A DNA stretch of 64,000 bases from Steinernema hermaphroditum. Taxonomy: Eukaryota > Nematoda > Chromadorea > Rhabditida > Steinernematidae. The DNA lies in contig CM059622.1 of NCBI GenBank assembly GCA_030435675.1, positions 16,306,001 to 16,370,000 of the forward strand. Reading direction: 5' to 3'. Both the position numbers and the translations under genes were made by a program. This document shows positions 12,010 through 24,090 of the stretch, one piece after another (position 1 is the first letter of the stretch; every line of letters starts with the position of its first letter). The notes beneath the pieces were generated by a model, which saw only the letters and a program-made list of their open reading frames with translations, was not told the DNA's origin and searched no databases.

Positions 12010-15000
12010 ATGGGCCTTTTCGGGTATCTGATTCTGATTTTGCTGCTATTCGCGGTTCCCACGTCGGCGAACATCAACGCCAAGCGACTATTCGACGACC
12101 TGCTCACCAAGTACAACAAACTCACTCGGCCCGGCGTCGCCAACGAACCGCTGACGATCAAAATTCGATTGAGGCTCTCCCAGCTGATCGATGTTGTAAG
12201 TTCTTATGGAGTTCTTGAGTATAGTGAAATAAAAAACAAGTAGGAGTGCATGGCCAGAAGTGATCATGAAAAACAAAACAATGACTGGATAGTTGTCAAT
12301 TCAATTTAATTGGATTGTGGAATAAGTGCAAAATTACCAACAGCCTATATCACTATCTTCATCTTGCATAAGCGCAGTACGATCAATCTGTATAAATTAT
12401 CAACATCAGTGGCAATCCATCAATCTTGGAAGGCAACTATGCTAACCATTACACGATAAATGCAATATAAAAAAGCTCATTTACAGGGTGTACATTGATT
12501 TTGACTGAAAAGGCAAGAAAGATGTACGATAGGGGATATAAAAATTGGGTCGCTTTCTGATCATCGCATCGGTGGTTCAGTGGTAGAATGCTCGCCTGCC
12601 ACGCGGGCGGCCCGAGTTCGATTCCTGGCCGATGCAATTTTTTTTGTGATCTGAAAATGCGTAACATGTTTCAGTTTTTTTATTCCCTTGTTGAGGATCA
12701 GGTTTCCTTTTTTCCATTCTATTACTTGTTAGTTTAGTTATCGAAGCTTTACATTTATTATGGTATATCATCTATATAACATATGAGCTATATACAGAGT
12801 TCCTATAGAACACAAGTATGATTGGGTTGATTTCAATCCACCTTAATTATCACCCTTATTTTATTGCAAATATTTATTGCACGTATGCGCTGATCGGATG
12901 ATCACTTCCTTCGGCATAGCCCCTCTCCGACCTACAGCTGTTCTGCTGCGACGATGATGACTATGACCTTACAGCACGAAATCGATCAGATCATGACATG
13001 TAGCGTGTGGCTGAAGCAGGTCTGGGTGGACAAGAAGCTCTCTTGGGAACCGAAGAACTATGGCGGCGTCAGCATTCTCTACATTCCCTATGAGATGATA
13101 TGGGTGCCGGATCTCGTCCTGTACAACAAGTAGTTCCTTTTTTTGTGTTAAGAGAGTGGATGTTTATATTCAGTGCCGACAGCAACTACAACATCACGAT
13201 CGGCACGAAAGCGACACTGCACTACTCAGGCGAGGTCACGTGGGAACCGCCGGCGATCTTCAAAAGCACCTGTCCCATCGATGTTCGATGGTAAAATGCT
13301 CTTTTTTGATTGTAACGTTGACTGATGGATGTCTTTAGGTTTCCATTTGATGAGCAGAAGTGTCACTTGAAGGTGAGTTACAGGAGAGAGATGAAAGGTG
13401 ACAAACAAACAGTGATGTGGACAGATCGATAGATAGATCATTCCTTTATCAACTATGATTTAGTTCGGCTCATGGACCTATTCCGAGAACCTCATAAACC
13501 TGGAGATGATGACCGAGGATGTCGTCTACCGGCAGGAAACCAACGGCAAGGGTATCACGGAGAACGTGACCGTCGCCAAGAATGGAATCGACCTTTCGGA
13601 TTACTATCCTTCTGTTGAGTGGGACATCATGTCACGAGAGGCTGTGCGACGGGCCAGGAACTACCCGAGCTGCTGTCCAGAGAACAACTATGTCGATATC
13701 ACGGTAGGGATCAGCTTTTCGAAGAACCCATTATCAAAGAGCTTTAAAATGAAAAAGTATTATCATAATCATTTCAGTACTATCTGGAACTGCGTCGCAA
13801 ACCACTCTTCTACACGGTGAATCTTGTATTTCCCTGTATTGGAATCACTTTTTTAACGCTCTGTGTATTCTACCTTCCCAGTCAGAGTGGAGAGAAGATC
13901 CAAATGTGTATTCAGATCGTCGTAGCTCTGACCTTCTTCTACATTCTACTGGTAAGTCTGCATGACGACAAAACGCAGGTCGTGGCCATATTCGTGCCTG
14001 ACAGTTCAGTATAAAGGGTGATCGGAAAACACTGTAACTCAATCGAGTATTCGATTATGACGTCTTTTGATCTCTTTCTCTGTATTTTCGCTATTTGTGT
14101 GGCCTGCGCCACCTTCCCCAACCCGATAAGGACTATCTTCCGCGGCCAAAACGTCCAATCCCAGGTCAAACAGAAGCCACCTTCTCTGGTCCTCTGGGGC
14201 ACGAATTTTCAAGGATGTTTGGCCCTCTATTTCCAAGGATGTTTTGGCCCTGAAAAAAACCCCTGGATTTCGCTGTTTGGAGCATTATAGAGAGAAAAGC
14301 CTACGCTATCAGGCATATGTGCAATCCAGTCCTTGAAACGTACTGATATAGGGCTGGGAAGAAATCACGCCAGAATTGATCGCTTGCATTTTTTAAAGCC
14401 AAAAAGTCATATAAGTCCACACTTGATAATATACTCTTTCAGCTGGACATCATTCCGGCGACGAGCATTACCTTGCCTCTCATCGGAAAGTACATGCTCT
14501 TCACCCTGGTCATGGCAACAGCTTCCGTCTTCATTACCGTCTTTGTGCTCAATCTTCACTTCCGAAAGTCGAGCACCCACGTCATGTCACCATTCGTTCG
14601 GAAGGTCTTCCTCGAGAGGCTTCCACGAATGCTCTTTATGGCACGACCCGAAATACGTCCATCCTCGATAGACGCTCCTGTCAATGCCACCAAAGGTAAC
14701 ACCTTTCAAATAGATTCGTACTACGGCCTTTTCAGAGCTGATCTCGGTCAACTATCACGCCCGAAAAGTAGGCGATGAGAAGAGTTGCCGTACGCTGACA
14801 GCTCAAGAACTACGCGTCAAGGCGTTGTACTCATCTCCCAACGTCGTTAAAGCCTTTAACAACATTTGCTTCATTGCTGAGTGCCTGAAGCGTCGGGACC
14901 ATGAGGCAAAGGTGAGCTATTCATCATCAGGATCGATCGTGCATCATCTGGATCGAGTTCAGATTTCTGGTGACTGGAACTTCGTAGCCGTCGTCGTTGA

Positions 15001-15145
15001 CCGTCTCTTCCTCATCCCCTTCACTGTAGCGTGTATCTTCGGCACGGTGGCCATTCTACTCCAGGCGCCGACGCTCTATGATGGCCGACAGGCGGTCGAC
15101 CTATTGTATCGACCGCCGAATATAACCGTGGGAGTCATCCCTTGA
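12010..15145 (+). CDS. Nicotinic acetylcholine receptor alpha-type subunit
   Basis: Cys-loop ligand-gated cation channel subunit of the plasma membrane. Nine exons: 12010-12195, 12975-13129, 13174-13290, 13339-13372, 13464-13703, 13778-13951, 14443-14695, 14736-14911, 14963-15145; 505 aa. A signal peptide covers residues 1-20. The Cys-loop is C-x13-C near residues 146-160. The vicinal pair in YPSCCPE (234-235) marks an alpha-type, agonist-binding subunit. M1-M3 lie in exons 6-7, with M2 running from GEKIQMC to PLIGKY; M4 lies in the last exon. Sequence such as ADSNYNITI and FGSWTY resembles the nematode levamisole-receptor alpha group (UNC-38, UNC-63, ACR-6), but I cannot assign the orthologue. 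AATAAA at 15166 ends the gene. Confidence 0.93.
12566..12636 (+). tRNA. tRNA-Gly (GCC), slightly degenerate, in a receptor intron
   Basis: 71 nt inside intron 1 of the nicotinic receptor gene, same strand. The anticodon arm is intact (GCC). Two changes in the T stem (CCGAG/CCTGG) create an A-C mismatch and a G-U pair, so function is uncertain. A long T-run follows. Confidence 0.8.
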
Positions 15146-16486
15146 AGTATTTGCACTTAATGAATAATAAACGGGTTCGCAGCGATTATGTCTGAAGCAC
15201 AAATATTAGCGACATTTTCCTCACAGAAATAGAGAAAAATATGCAAAAAAATATACCACTCTCTTCTCAAACTGTAAATGTTTTGTTGTTCGCCTACAGC
15301 ACTTGAATGAATATCGTTGAAAAGCGGTTTGAAAAACTGTCGGGAAAGAAATGGCATTTCCCACAAGCTATCTAGTGAATCACGCAAGCCATATATAGGA
15401 AAAAAGTGAGACCGACGACAATAGAACGCTACTGCTACTGAATCAGATGTAACGTTAGAAAAAAGGATACGCGAAAAGAAATCAGATATTAGAGATGGTG
15501 TTCGCTTCTAAACTCAAACGTCATCTACAGCATCAGCTGCCTCGGCCTCGTCGCCAGCGGCTCCCTCAAGTCCACCACGCAGATCGCCCGCAACGACGCG
15601 CACATGATCATGGCCCCCGTCCGTCCCGACCCTCTCGCACCCGAAGTTTCAAATTATAAACTGCCTGATAAACTGCCTGATAAACTGCCTGATAAATCCT
15701 GATACATATTCGCCTCTCGGGTCGAAAGGCCGAACCTGGCGCCCCTCCCTCTCCGTTGTGCTCTGTTGTTGTGCTCCTTACCTCGAATCGATTCTTCTTG
15801 TTTACCATTCAAGGACACGTTCCGCCCCGCGGCCTCTGATAGTGGCGCTTTGTTTGTCGCCCAATCAGAGATCGAACTACACACGAAAGGAGGGAAAAAC
15901 ACAAAGTGGCACGTCAAGGGGAGGGAAGGAGAATAAACGCCCCGACCTATAGGAATGTCCTTTTTGTCCGAAGTCAAACTCTGAAATTCAAAGATCGCCT
16001 TCTGCGTGGCGATCGCTGGAGAAGAGATGGCATAGCCAATGCCGAAAGGGGTCACTCTTCGCGGAATCCACGCTTCGGAATGTCCAATTCGCCGATCACG
16101 ATCACGTCTGTGACGCAAGTGGATTCAGAACCGAGTCCGCGAACCGGTTCCGTCGCGTTTCGCAATGTTTTCCAAATTTCACTCATGACCTCCCCTAATG
16201 AACTCCGCTCGACTTCAAGGTCGCCGAAGTCACGGGAAGCGCGATCGGAACGCGAGAGAGCCCAAGCCCCAGACGGCGCCTTGCAGCTGCCGGCGACCCA
16301 CAGAGGTCACTGTTCCGAAGTCTTTCATTTTCTTCTGAGCCTCCCGCTCCGAACGGGTTCACGTGCCGTTGCGCCGAAGTCGTCGAAACCTGTTCCTCCC
16401 CGGTCCTCCCCCTTCGTGTGTTCGCCGAACCGTTTGCCACTTAGCGACACCGAAACGGCTCCCTTTCCCTTCGCTGAATCTTTGCG
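15146..16486. other. Intergenic region with a possible orphan coding fragment
   Basis: 15520-15660 shows coding-like GC3 bias on the plus strand (frame containing SCLGLVASGS and TTQIARNDAH) and runs into three in-frame 12-bp repeats reading KLPD (15658-15694). I find no start, splice sites or homology that make it a gene. The rest to 16486 is GC-rich and presumably contains the ptr promoter. Confidence 0.35.
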
Positions 16487-19400
16487 ATGACGGCCGTCGG
16501 CTCAGGGCCCGACGCCTTCCAGGAGTCCCTCTTCGTCCGACTCATCAACGACCTCTACCGACGCCTCGGCCGCTTTGTTGCTCGCCATGCCGTCGCCGTC
16601 GTCGTCTTTTGCACCCTTCTTACTGTAATCTGTACTGTCAAAGTCGCCAAAACGCCGTAAGTGAATAGAGGCTTCTTAAAGTGTGTGGGGGAGATTAGGG
16701 ACTGCCCCACAAAGCCTTGTGGATCACAGAAATCCATTAAAAAGCAATGGGGCTTGTCGAAAACGAGGCGAATCCTTCGATCCTGTATCTCCAAAGTGTA
16801 CGAAAAAATACATACTGGTTCCCTAGTTAGAGATCCTCTAAAAAACTGCCTTTGAAGGAGACGAAGCAGCCTGACGGGCTACGCCCCCGAAGGAGCGCGA
16901 TCGCGCGAGGAGTACGCCATCTACCAGGAGTTCTTCGACCGGAAGGGCCAGGGCATCGCCCTCTACGTCCTTTTGATGGCGAAGGACAACGGCACGATGC
17001 TCCGCAACGAGCACCTCAACGAAACCGTCCAGGTAGGGCACGCTGGATTCGTGGGCCGAGTACGTCTTCTTCAGATTTTGGACCTCGTCGCCAACAACTT
17101 CACGGTCTTCAACGCAGAGACGTCGAAGAACGAGTCGTTCAATGAGTTCTGCTCGGGCTTTTGCCAAATCAACGAGCCCGTCCGCCAGTTCTACGTAAGT
17201 CCCCACCCAGAAGCCGACGTCTAGTCCTTTCAAGAACGGATTCCAAGTGAAGATGGCCGAGAGGAACTCGTCGCGGAGCGACCGGATCTCGCTACGGTAC
17301 CCGGTGACAACGCTCTTCGGCCGCGAGGTCAGCCTCCAGCCGAACTTCTTCGGAATCCACCTCTTCGAGGACCAGAAGGAGGAGCGCCTGAGCAACATGA
17401 AGTCGGCGCAGCTGGTAATCCTCCAGTTCCGCGCGGAGCAACACGACGCCTGGAACGACGACGACGTCAAGAAGTGGGAGCTCTCCGTCAGCGACTTCTT
17501 CTCCCAGTGAGTCCCCCGCCCCGCCGCCCTCAACGCCCCCCTTCCAGGCGCTACGAGAGTCCGCGCCTCAGAGTACTCGTGCTGTCGATGTCGTTCGTGC
17601 AGAAGGAGGTGCTGCGCGCCGGGATGTCGCTGTCGCCCTTCCTCATCGTCGGCTTCGTCGTCATGAGCGTCTTCTCCGTGGTCACCACCCTCGTCAGCGC
17701 CACCTTTATGCATCAGCTGACCGTGCACAAGGTGACGCTGGCGGTGATGGCCTGCGTCGTCCCATTCATGTCCTGCGGCGCCGCCTTCGGCCTGCTCTTC
17801 TTCTGCGGCATGCGCTTCGGCCCGATCCTCTGCGTGACGCCCTTCCTCATCCTGGCCATCGGCGTCGACGACTCCTTTCTTATGCTCCACGCCTGGCACC
17901 GCGTCGTCAAGAAGGCGCGCCAAGAGCGCAGCCCCGACGACTCCCTCGAGAACCGTCTCGCCGAGGTACGGTAGCAGGCCCTCGCCCACAGCTGATTCTT
18001 ACAGGTGCTCGTGGAGAGCGGACCCTCGATCACGATCTCGGCGGCGACCAACATCTTAGCCTTCACCGTCGGCGCCCTAACGTCACCACCCGAGATCCAA
18101 CTCTTCTGCTACGCGAACGCGATGGCCATCTTTGTGGATACCGTATTTTCGGAGACGATCTACGCGGCCATGATGGCGATCGCCGGGAGAGTAGAGATGC
18201 GCCAGGAGAAGACGGAAGCCGACAAGGCTGTTGTGGAGGTAGGCACTCTCGCTCTACGGGCTACGGTAACGCGTTTAGGGAGAAACTCGGTGGGAGCACC
18301 GACTGAAGGCGAAGACGACGCGATTCCTCGACCTCTACCTCGGACAGCTAACGAAGCCCGCGGTGTCCGTCGGCGTGGTCCTCCTCTACTTCGCCTACGT
18401 CGCCGTCTCCGTTTGGGTAAGTCGTCTGGGTGTCTCCACGAGAATCGCCTTCTTCAGGGCATCACCCGGCTCGGGACGGACTTGGACACGCGGAAGTTCT
18501 TCCTGCGGGACTCACCGCTCATCGAAGTGGACCACCTCCGGACGGAGCTCGTCGTACCCTACTTCACGCCGCTCACCGTCTTCGTCAACCGCCCGGGGAA
18601 CCTCTCGGACCCGGAACGGCTGGCGCGCCTGAACGCGATGGTCGCCCACTTCGAGGCGATGGAGGACGCCGTCGGCGCCGACTCCACCAAGTACTTCATG
18701 CGCGACTTCGACACCTACAGTAACCCCTTCGGCGAAGAGTCGGCTGTCGCTTTTGACGCCGACGAGCTGCCCGAGTTCCTCAAGTGGCCGGAGTACTCCT
18801 TCTGGAAGGGCTTCCTGAAGCTGCGGAAAACGCCAGAGGGCGGCGTAGAGCTGGAGCGTTTCCTCTTCACGACGGGCTTTTCGGGCCAGAAGCTGAAGGA
18901 CTGGAGCCAGCGGGGGGCGCTGCTAGCCCGGTGGCGCGCCGAGGTGGACAAGTTCCGCACGGAGTTCGACGCGTCAATCTTCAGCGACGACGCCATCTTC
19001 CTGGACCTCATCGAGGTGATCCCCTCGGTGACCTGGCAGAGCGTCGTCGCCACGCTCCTCTGCATGGCCGTCGTCTGCTTCCTCTTCATGCAGCATCTCT
19101 TCACGGTGCTCGTCGCCTCGCTCAGCATCTCCAGCATCTGTCTCGGCGTCTTCGGCCTCCTCAGCTTCTGGAGCATCAACCTCGACCCCATCATGATGAG
19201 TGCCGGTGAGTTCTGTGCACTACGTTCCGCGTGCTCACGGCACTCAACCCAGGTGTCATGGCCATCGGTTTCTCCGTCGACATTCCTGCCCACATCGCCT
19301 TCCACTACCACCGCACGGGCTTCGAGTGCGGTCCAGCGCCCTACGAGCGCCTCTCCCACACCCTCGGCGCCGTCGGCTTCCCCGTCGTCCAGGCCGGCGT

Positions 19401-19632
19401 CTCAACCATCCTCTGCGTCCTCTCCCTCCTCTGCGTTTCCCTCTACATGAGCTTCGTCTTCGTCAAGACCATGTTCCTCTGCATCTCTCTCGGCCTCCTC
19501 CACGGCTTCGTCCTCATCCCCGTCGTTTTTATCCTCGCCGATCGCCTTTGTCCAGGTTCCAGGAGGCCTCCGAAGAGCTCCTTCCGGACAACGATAGCCA
19601 TAGGCGATCCCGTGCAGCCCAAGAAGTTCTAG
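16487..19632 (+). CDS. Patched-related (PTR/PTCHD) membrane protein
   Basis: RND-superfamily membrane protein with a sterol-sensing domain, related to Patched; nematode PTRs act in cuticle, moulting and trafficking. Nine exons: 16487-16656, 16870-17032, 17075-17194, 17235-17506, 17548-17965, 18005-18238, 18279-18416, 18458-19205, 19253-19632; 880 aa. TM1 is in exon 1. A large extracytoplasmic loop follows to about residue 240. The sterol-sensing block is in exons 5-6 and carries GVDDSF near 345, the RND acidic motif. A second loop is in exon 8. The second TM block closes the protein, with GFSVDIPAH where the other RND motif falls. Codon third positions are strongly G/C, unlike genes after 20 kb. 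The exact ptr orthologue is not assigned. Confidence 0.93.
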
Positions 19633-20109
19633 CCCTTGTAAATACTCAGACGTCTTTCCGATTCTGTGAACGTAGCTATTGAACTGGATCTGAACTCAAA
19701 TGGTCTCATTTCGTTTTGTACTTATTAAAACCCTCTTTCCACGAACATTTCCGCATTTATAACTTTCAAAGAGGTGGAAACCACAAAGAACAGCTTCTGG
19801 TCTTCGTTTCCAAAAGACGTTGTTCTGGGGTGCTGGATATCGTCTTGTCGAAGTCACTCTCCGGCATACGGATCGATCCTCTCCAGATTGTAACAAGATC
19901 CAACTTGTTTTCGAATCCACAAGTAATCCACAAAAAAAGAACAAAAAGTGTACAGCTTAGAAATTGCCCTTTTCCGATTCTATCGCTGAATCATCTACAA
20001 CCACATTTAAAGGCTGTCTGGAAAAGCATCAAGAAATAGAAATGTTTCTGACTAACGCCTATTGTCTCTGATTACATAAAAAGCGTGATGTCGTCCCCTC
20101 AACACAACC
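19633..20109. promoter_or_regulatory. Flanking and promoter region of protease 1
   Basis: From about 19970 this is nearly identical to 22443-22587 upstream of protease 2 and to the inverse of 21505-21600. It includes a TATA-like ATAAAAAG at 20075-20083 about 30 bp before the ATG. The shared 5' flank shows the duplication carried the promoter, so the copies are probably co-regulated. Confidence 0.6.
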
Positions 20110-21185
20110 ATGCTTTTGTTGACGTTCGTCGTTGGACTGTGTTTCTCCAGCGTGAGCACGGCTCCACGCGAGAAACGGGTACTTGACGGGACGCCCGTTC
20201 CCCCAGGAACGTATCCATTCTACGCTGCCGTAGTAGAAGATAGAGAAAGTAACGATGGTTTGAGATGTTCTTTTGTTAACTCGTTCCTTTAGTTAATTGC
20301 GGCGGTTCGATAATCGGCGATCGATGGGTTCTGACAGCGGCTCATTGTTTCGGCGACGATGATGAGCTCACTATTTCTGTGGGAATGAACAGTTCACACG
20401 CGCAAAAATACCGAGCCCGAAAGATCAGCTGGTACAACCAATTTGATGACTCCGACATGCTCAACGATATTGGACTACTAGAGGTAGTTTTGCCCTGATT
20501 TTAGGTTGTAAAATCGTGTAAACATAGACGTTTCGCCCCATCGAATTCAACAGTTATGTCCAGCCAATAGATCTCGCCCAAGATGATATTGAAATCGGAC
20601 GAAGCGTGATCACCATGGGCTACGGGTATACAGGTATTATCGCTGAGGTTTTCGCCGGCATTTGAACAAGTGATCTTAGATGTGGCAAAGACAAAGAGTC
20701 CGGATAAGCTACTGCACTTGAAAGGAAACGTACTCAGTCCGGAAGAGTGCGATATTACTGGCACATACGAGCGCGTTAGCACAATATGCTTCCAGGCGCA
20801 AAACACGGGAAATGTGTGCAGCGGCGACTCTGGGGGGCCGCTTTTAGCGAAAGGTAGCAGTGGCAACCTCCGACTATACGGTGTTCTAAGCGGCGGTTTA
20901 AACGATGATGGAAACTCTTGTCCGAAAAAACAAAAAAGTTCGTTTCGTCGTTTCTTTGTCACCTTAACGTTTAATCTAGATGTGTACACTAGTGTAATGT
21001 TCTTTTGTTCTTGGATTGAAGAGACGACTTCTTCGGCTGTTTGTTGTTCGGAGGAATGTCGTAAACGAAGTGAAGAGAGCCAGATCAATGAGGACAAGAA
21101 GACATTGGAAGAAGAATCAATGACTCTGTACAAAACAGCTTTTGTGGAGTTTTTAAAAATTCTGTTCCAACACTTCCAACAATAA
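20110..21185 (+). CDS. Secreted S1 serine protease, copy 1
   Basis: Chymotrypsin-fold protease. Five exons: 20110-20257, 20293-20483, 20528-20633, 20680-20937, 20980-21185; 302 aa. A signal peptide (to about STA) is followed by a short propeptide ending REKR and the new N-terminus VLDG, which suggests cleavage after a basic site. The triad is visible: His in TAAHC, Asp in NDIGLL, Ser in GDSGGPL. The position equivalent to trypsin Asp189 is Asn (NVCSGDSGG), so a classical trypsin pocket is not supported. NVYTSV precedes a C-terminal helix with SWIEE and a Cys-containing, charged tail. Intron 1 is only 35 bp. AATAAA overlaps the stop codon. Confidence 0.93.
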
Positions 21186-21352
21186 AATTGTTCGTTCCTA
21201 TACAAAATACGTGCATAATCTATAAAACTGTGAAGTGGTGGATAGGATTGGACTACATGCTTACTTAAGCAACTAATCGAGTGTGCTAATTGCACACTGC
21301 AAGCAATATGTCAATGCCACTATTAAACACACCTTATTACATTTCGTTCCCA

Positions 21353-21600
21353 GAGGAACAGGCGTCCCATCAATTATTCGTTTCTCACGTGGAGCCGTGC
21401 TCACGCTGGAGAAACACAGTCCAACGAGGAACGTCAACAAAAACATGGTTCTGTTGAGAGGACAACATGAAGCTTTTTATGTAATCAGACACAGTGGGCG
21501 TTAGTCAGAAGCATTTCTATTTCTTGATACTTTTCCAGACGGCCTTTGAACGTGATTGTAGATGATTCAGCGATAGAATTGGAGAAGAGCAATAACTAAG
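21353..21600 (-). pseudogene. Truncated inverted copy of the protease 5' end
   Basis: On the minus strand this holds the promoter (TATA-like block), an ATG (near 21446), the signal peptide and the propeptide ending [12 protein letters not shown], nearly identical to both proteases. Homology stops abruptly after the bases GGAACG, within exon 1, at about 21353; unrelated sequence follows. It has no catalytic residues. It is a relic of a third gene copy or of a rearrangement between the two intact genes. Confidence 0.85.
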
Positions 21601-21682
21601 CGACACATTTTTTCTTTTCTTTTTGTGGATTATTTATACATTCGAAAACAAAAACGGAAACAGCGCATTGATCTCTCTAATC

Positions 21683-22425
21683 GTACTTAAGAAGACAGAC
21701 ATGAATATACAAAAATCGGAATATAAACTTTCAGTGCAGTACTGAATATTGCTCGCATTTTCCAGACGCTTCAAGTCTCTTAAGTACGATCAGATAGGTT
21801 AATAGGCTGTTGAGCTTTATGCGTTTTCCCATTTTTACAATGTGAACCTAACTCGTATCGCGGTGGCGAGCGGTCGGTCCCTTCGGTCGCTCTCTGAGTG
21901 TCTGGTTGGCCAGATGGCAAACCCCGTGGCAGTTGTGACTGTTCCGGCTTCCAGAGGGAATTGGGACACCCGGAAGCCGTAGTCCCACCACCGCTGACAA
22001 CAAGATGTCCAGCGCCAGGAATCCGACGCCCGACGCTGCGTGAGATGTCATCCCGAAGGTCGCCGATGCTGTGAGGACCAGGGAAGACGCAACTGTCGGA
22101 CCACAGACCATCGGATGCAAGCTCAGAAGCGTCCGCTGTGCCGCAAACGATGTTGCGCTACCGTATCCGAAGATTTTCCGATTCCCAGCCCCGTGAAGTG
22201 CGCCGTCTACGACCGGTTCGACATCTACGCCGCGCCAGGGATGAAGTAGTCTGCCAGACATCCTCTGTTTGTCTATTTTCAGTGTCGCGCAAGGCATAAT
22301 GCCTTTGACTCGCGAAATAAAGTCGTAAGTCGTAAGTCGAACCTAACTTTTTTTAGCAAAACGAATCATTTGTCAACGTCAGTGCAGAGTTGACGAACGA
22401 TTTCTTTTCCACGGTGTTGTAATTG
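21683..22425. repeat. Partial MITE-like repeat split by a retroposon
   Basis: 21683-21843 plus 22349-22425 align with the inverted-repeat element at 33181-33987 (shared blocks TAAGTACGATCAGATAGGTT, GCGTTTTCCCATTTTTACA, AGCAAAACGAATCATTTGTC). Here the left arm is incomplete. The retroposon at 21854 lies inside it. Confidence 0.7.
21854..22338 (+). mobile_element. Short retroposon (type 1) sharing RTE ends, full length
   Basis: 485 bp flanked by exact 10-bp duplications GAACCTAACT (21844-21853 and 22339-22348). The 5' end (GCGGTGGCGAGCGGTCGG) resembles the 5' end of the RTE at 27720. The 3' end has a small hairpin (AAGGCATAATGCCTT), then AATAAA and short tandem repeats GTCGTAAGTC. No long ORF. 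Non-autonomous; see also 33318, 42904 and 46570. Confidence 0.88.
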
Positions 22426-22587
22426 TAATACAGCTTTGTAATTGCGCTTTTCGAATTCTATCGCTGAATCATCTACAATCACATTCAAAGGGTGTCTGGA
22501 AAAGTATCAAGAAATAGAAATGCTTCTGACTAACGCCTATTGTCTCTGATAAGATAAAAAGCGTGATGTCGTCCCCTCAACACAACC

Positions 22588-23646
22588 ATGATTTTGGTCA
22601 CGTTCCTCGTTGGACTGTGTTTCTCCAGCGTGAGCACGGCTCCACGCGAGAAACGGATAATTGATGGGACGTCCGTTCCTCCAGGAACGTATCCATTCTA
22701 CGCTGCCGTAGTAGAAGATAGAGAAAGTAACGATGGTTTGAGATGTTCTTTTGTTAACTCGTTCCTTTAGTTAATTGCGGCGGTTCGATAATCGGCGATC
22801 GATGGGTTCTGACAGCGGCACATTGTATCGATGACGATGATGAGATCACTATTTCCGTGGGAATGAACAGTTCACACGCGCAAAAGTACCGAGCCCGACC
22901 GATCAGTTGGTACAAAGAATTTGATGTATCCGACCTGCTCAACGACATTGTTCTACTGGAGGTAGTTTTGCCTTAATTTTAGTTGAAAATCATGTGAACA
23001 TAGACGGTTCGCCCCATCGAATTCAACGCCTATGTCCAGCCAATAAATCTCGCCGAAGATGATATTGAAATCGGACGAAGCGTAATCACCATGGGCTATG
23101 GGTTTACAGGTATGATCGCTTAGGTTTTGGCCGCCATTTGAACGAATTCTCTTAGATGTAGCGAAGACGAAACTTTCGAATAAGCTACTGCACTTGAAAG
23201 GAAACGTACTCAGCCCGGAAGAGTGCAATATTACCAACACATACGAACGCGTTAGCACAATATGCTTCCAGGCGAAAAACACGGGAAATGTGTGCAACGG
23301 CCACTCTGGAGGACCGCTGTTAGCGAAGGATAGTAGTGGCAAACTGCGACTATATGGTGTTCTAAGCCGCGCTGTAATCGATGGTATGGAGGACGATGAA
23401 AACGATTATTGTACGAAGAAACAAAAAAGTTCGTATCCTCGTTTCTTTCTCATCTGAATGTCCATTGCAGATACGTACACTAGAGTAATGTTCTATTGTT
23501 CTTGGATTGAAGAGACGACCTCCTTGGCAGTTTGCTGCTCGACAGAATGTCGGAAACGAAGAGAAGACAAGAAGATATTGGACGGATTGATGACTCTGGA
23601 CAAAGCAGCTTTCGAAGAGTTTTTAAAAATTCTGTTCCAACACTAA
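22588..23646 (+). CDS. Secreted S1 serine protease-like, copy 2 (Asp194 replaced)
   Basis: Tandem paralogue with the same exon structure: 22588-22735, 22771-22961, 23004-23109, 23156-23428, 23471-23646; 297 aa. Signal peptide and a REKR-IIDG activation site are kept, as are His (TAAHC), Asp (NDIVLL) and Ser. However the Ser motif reads NGHSGGPL: the Asp before the serine (chymotrypsin Asp194) is His. In this family Asp194 forms the salt bridge to the new N-terminus that builds the oxyanion hole, so activity is doubtful. The tail is shorter than in copy 1. The reading frame and splice sites are all intact, so it looks maintained as a gene. AATAAA overlaps the stop. Confidence 0.92.
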
Positions 23647-23851
23647 ATAAAATTGTTCATTCGTATACAAAGTACATGCATAATCTATAAAACATTGGCT
23701 TGTTTACAAGCAGCTAACCGAATGTACTAATTATTGCCATATTATACTTTTTAGTGCATAATAATATTTCTTGTCTCATTCCAAGTTGTACATTATTTAA
23801 AAAAAGCAAGCAGAACAATATAATATGTGATGGGAAACATCTATTTTTCGA

Positions 23852-23923
23852 AGCAGCGTGGCGCAGTGGAAGCGTGCTGGGCCCATAACCCAGAGGTCGG
23901 TGGATCGAAACCACTCGCTGCTA
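23852..23923 (+). tRNA. Initiator tRNA-Met (CAT)
   Basis: 72 nt starting AGCAGCGTGGCGCAG, with anticodon loop CCATAA in the GGG/CCC-flanked stem typical of eukaryotic initiator tRNA, T-loop ATCGAAA (initiator-type, lacking the TTC of elongators) and acceptor AGCAGCG/CGCTGCT. Single copy in the window. Confidence 0.94.
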
Positions 23924-24090
23924 TTAAATTTTTCCGTTCAAAATTATGTAATTTCCCAGTTTTATTTCTTTAAAATGCTGAAACATAATATACGCAACTA
24001 AATGACGTGTTTAGACGCAACTAAATTACAAGTCTTGCCGTCTTGTTATGTACAAGTAGTGTGCAGCTTCTGAAGATGTGAAAAAGGTTT

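Noticed and set aside
15658..15696. Short direct repeats that might suggest a CRISPR-like or satellite array
   Set aside because: Only three 12-bp units without spacers; a eukaryotic microrepeat.
16838..17989. 383-aa minus-strand ORF opposite ptr
   Set aside because: Crosses ptr exons and introns; caused by strong GC3 bias of the real gene on the plus strand.
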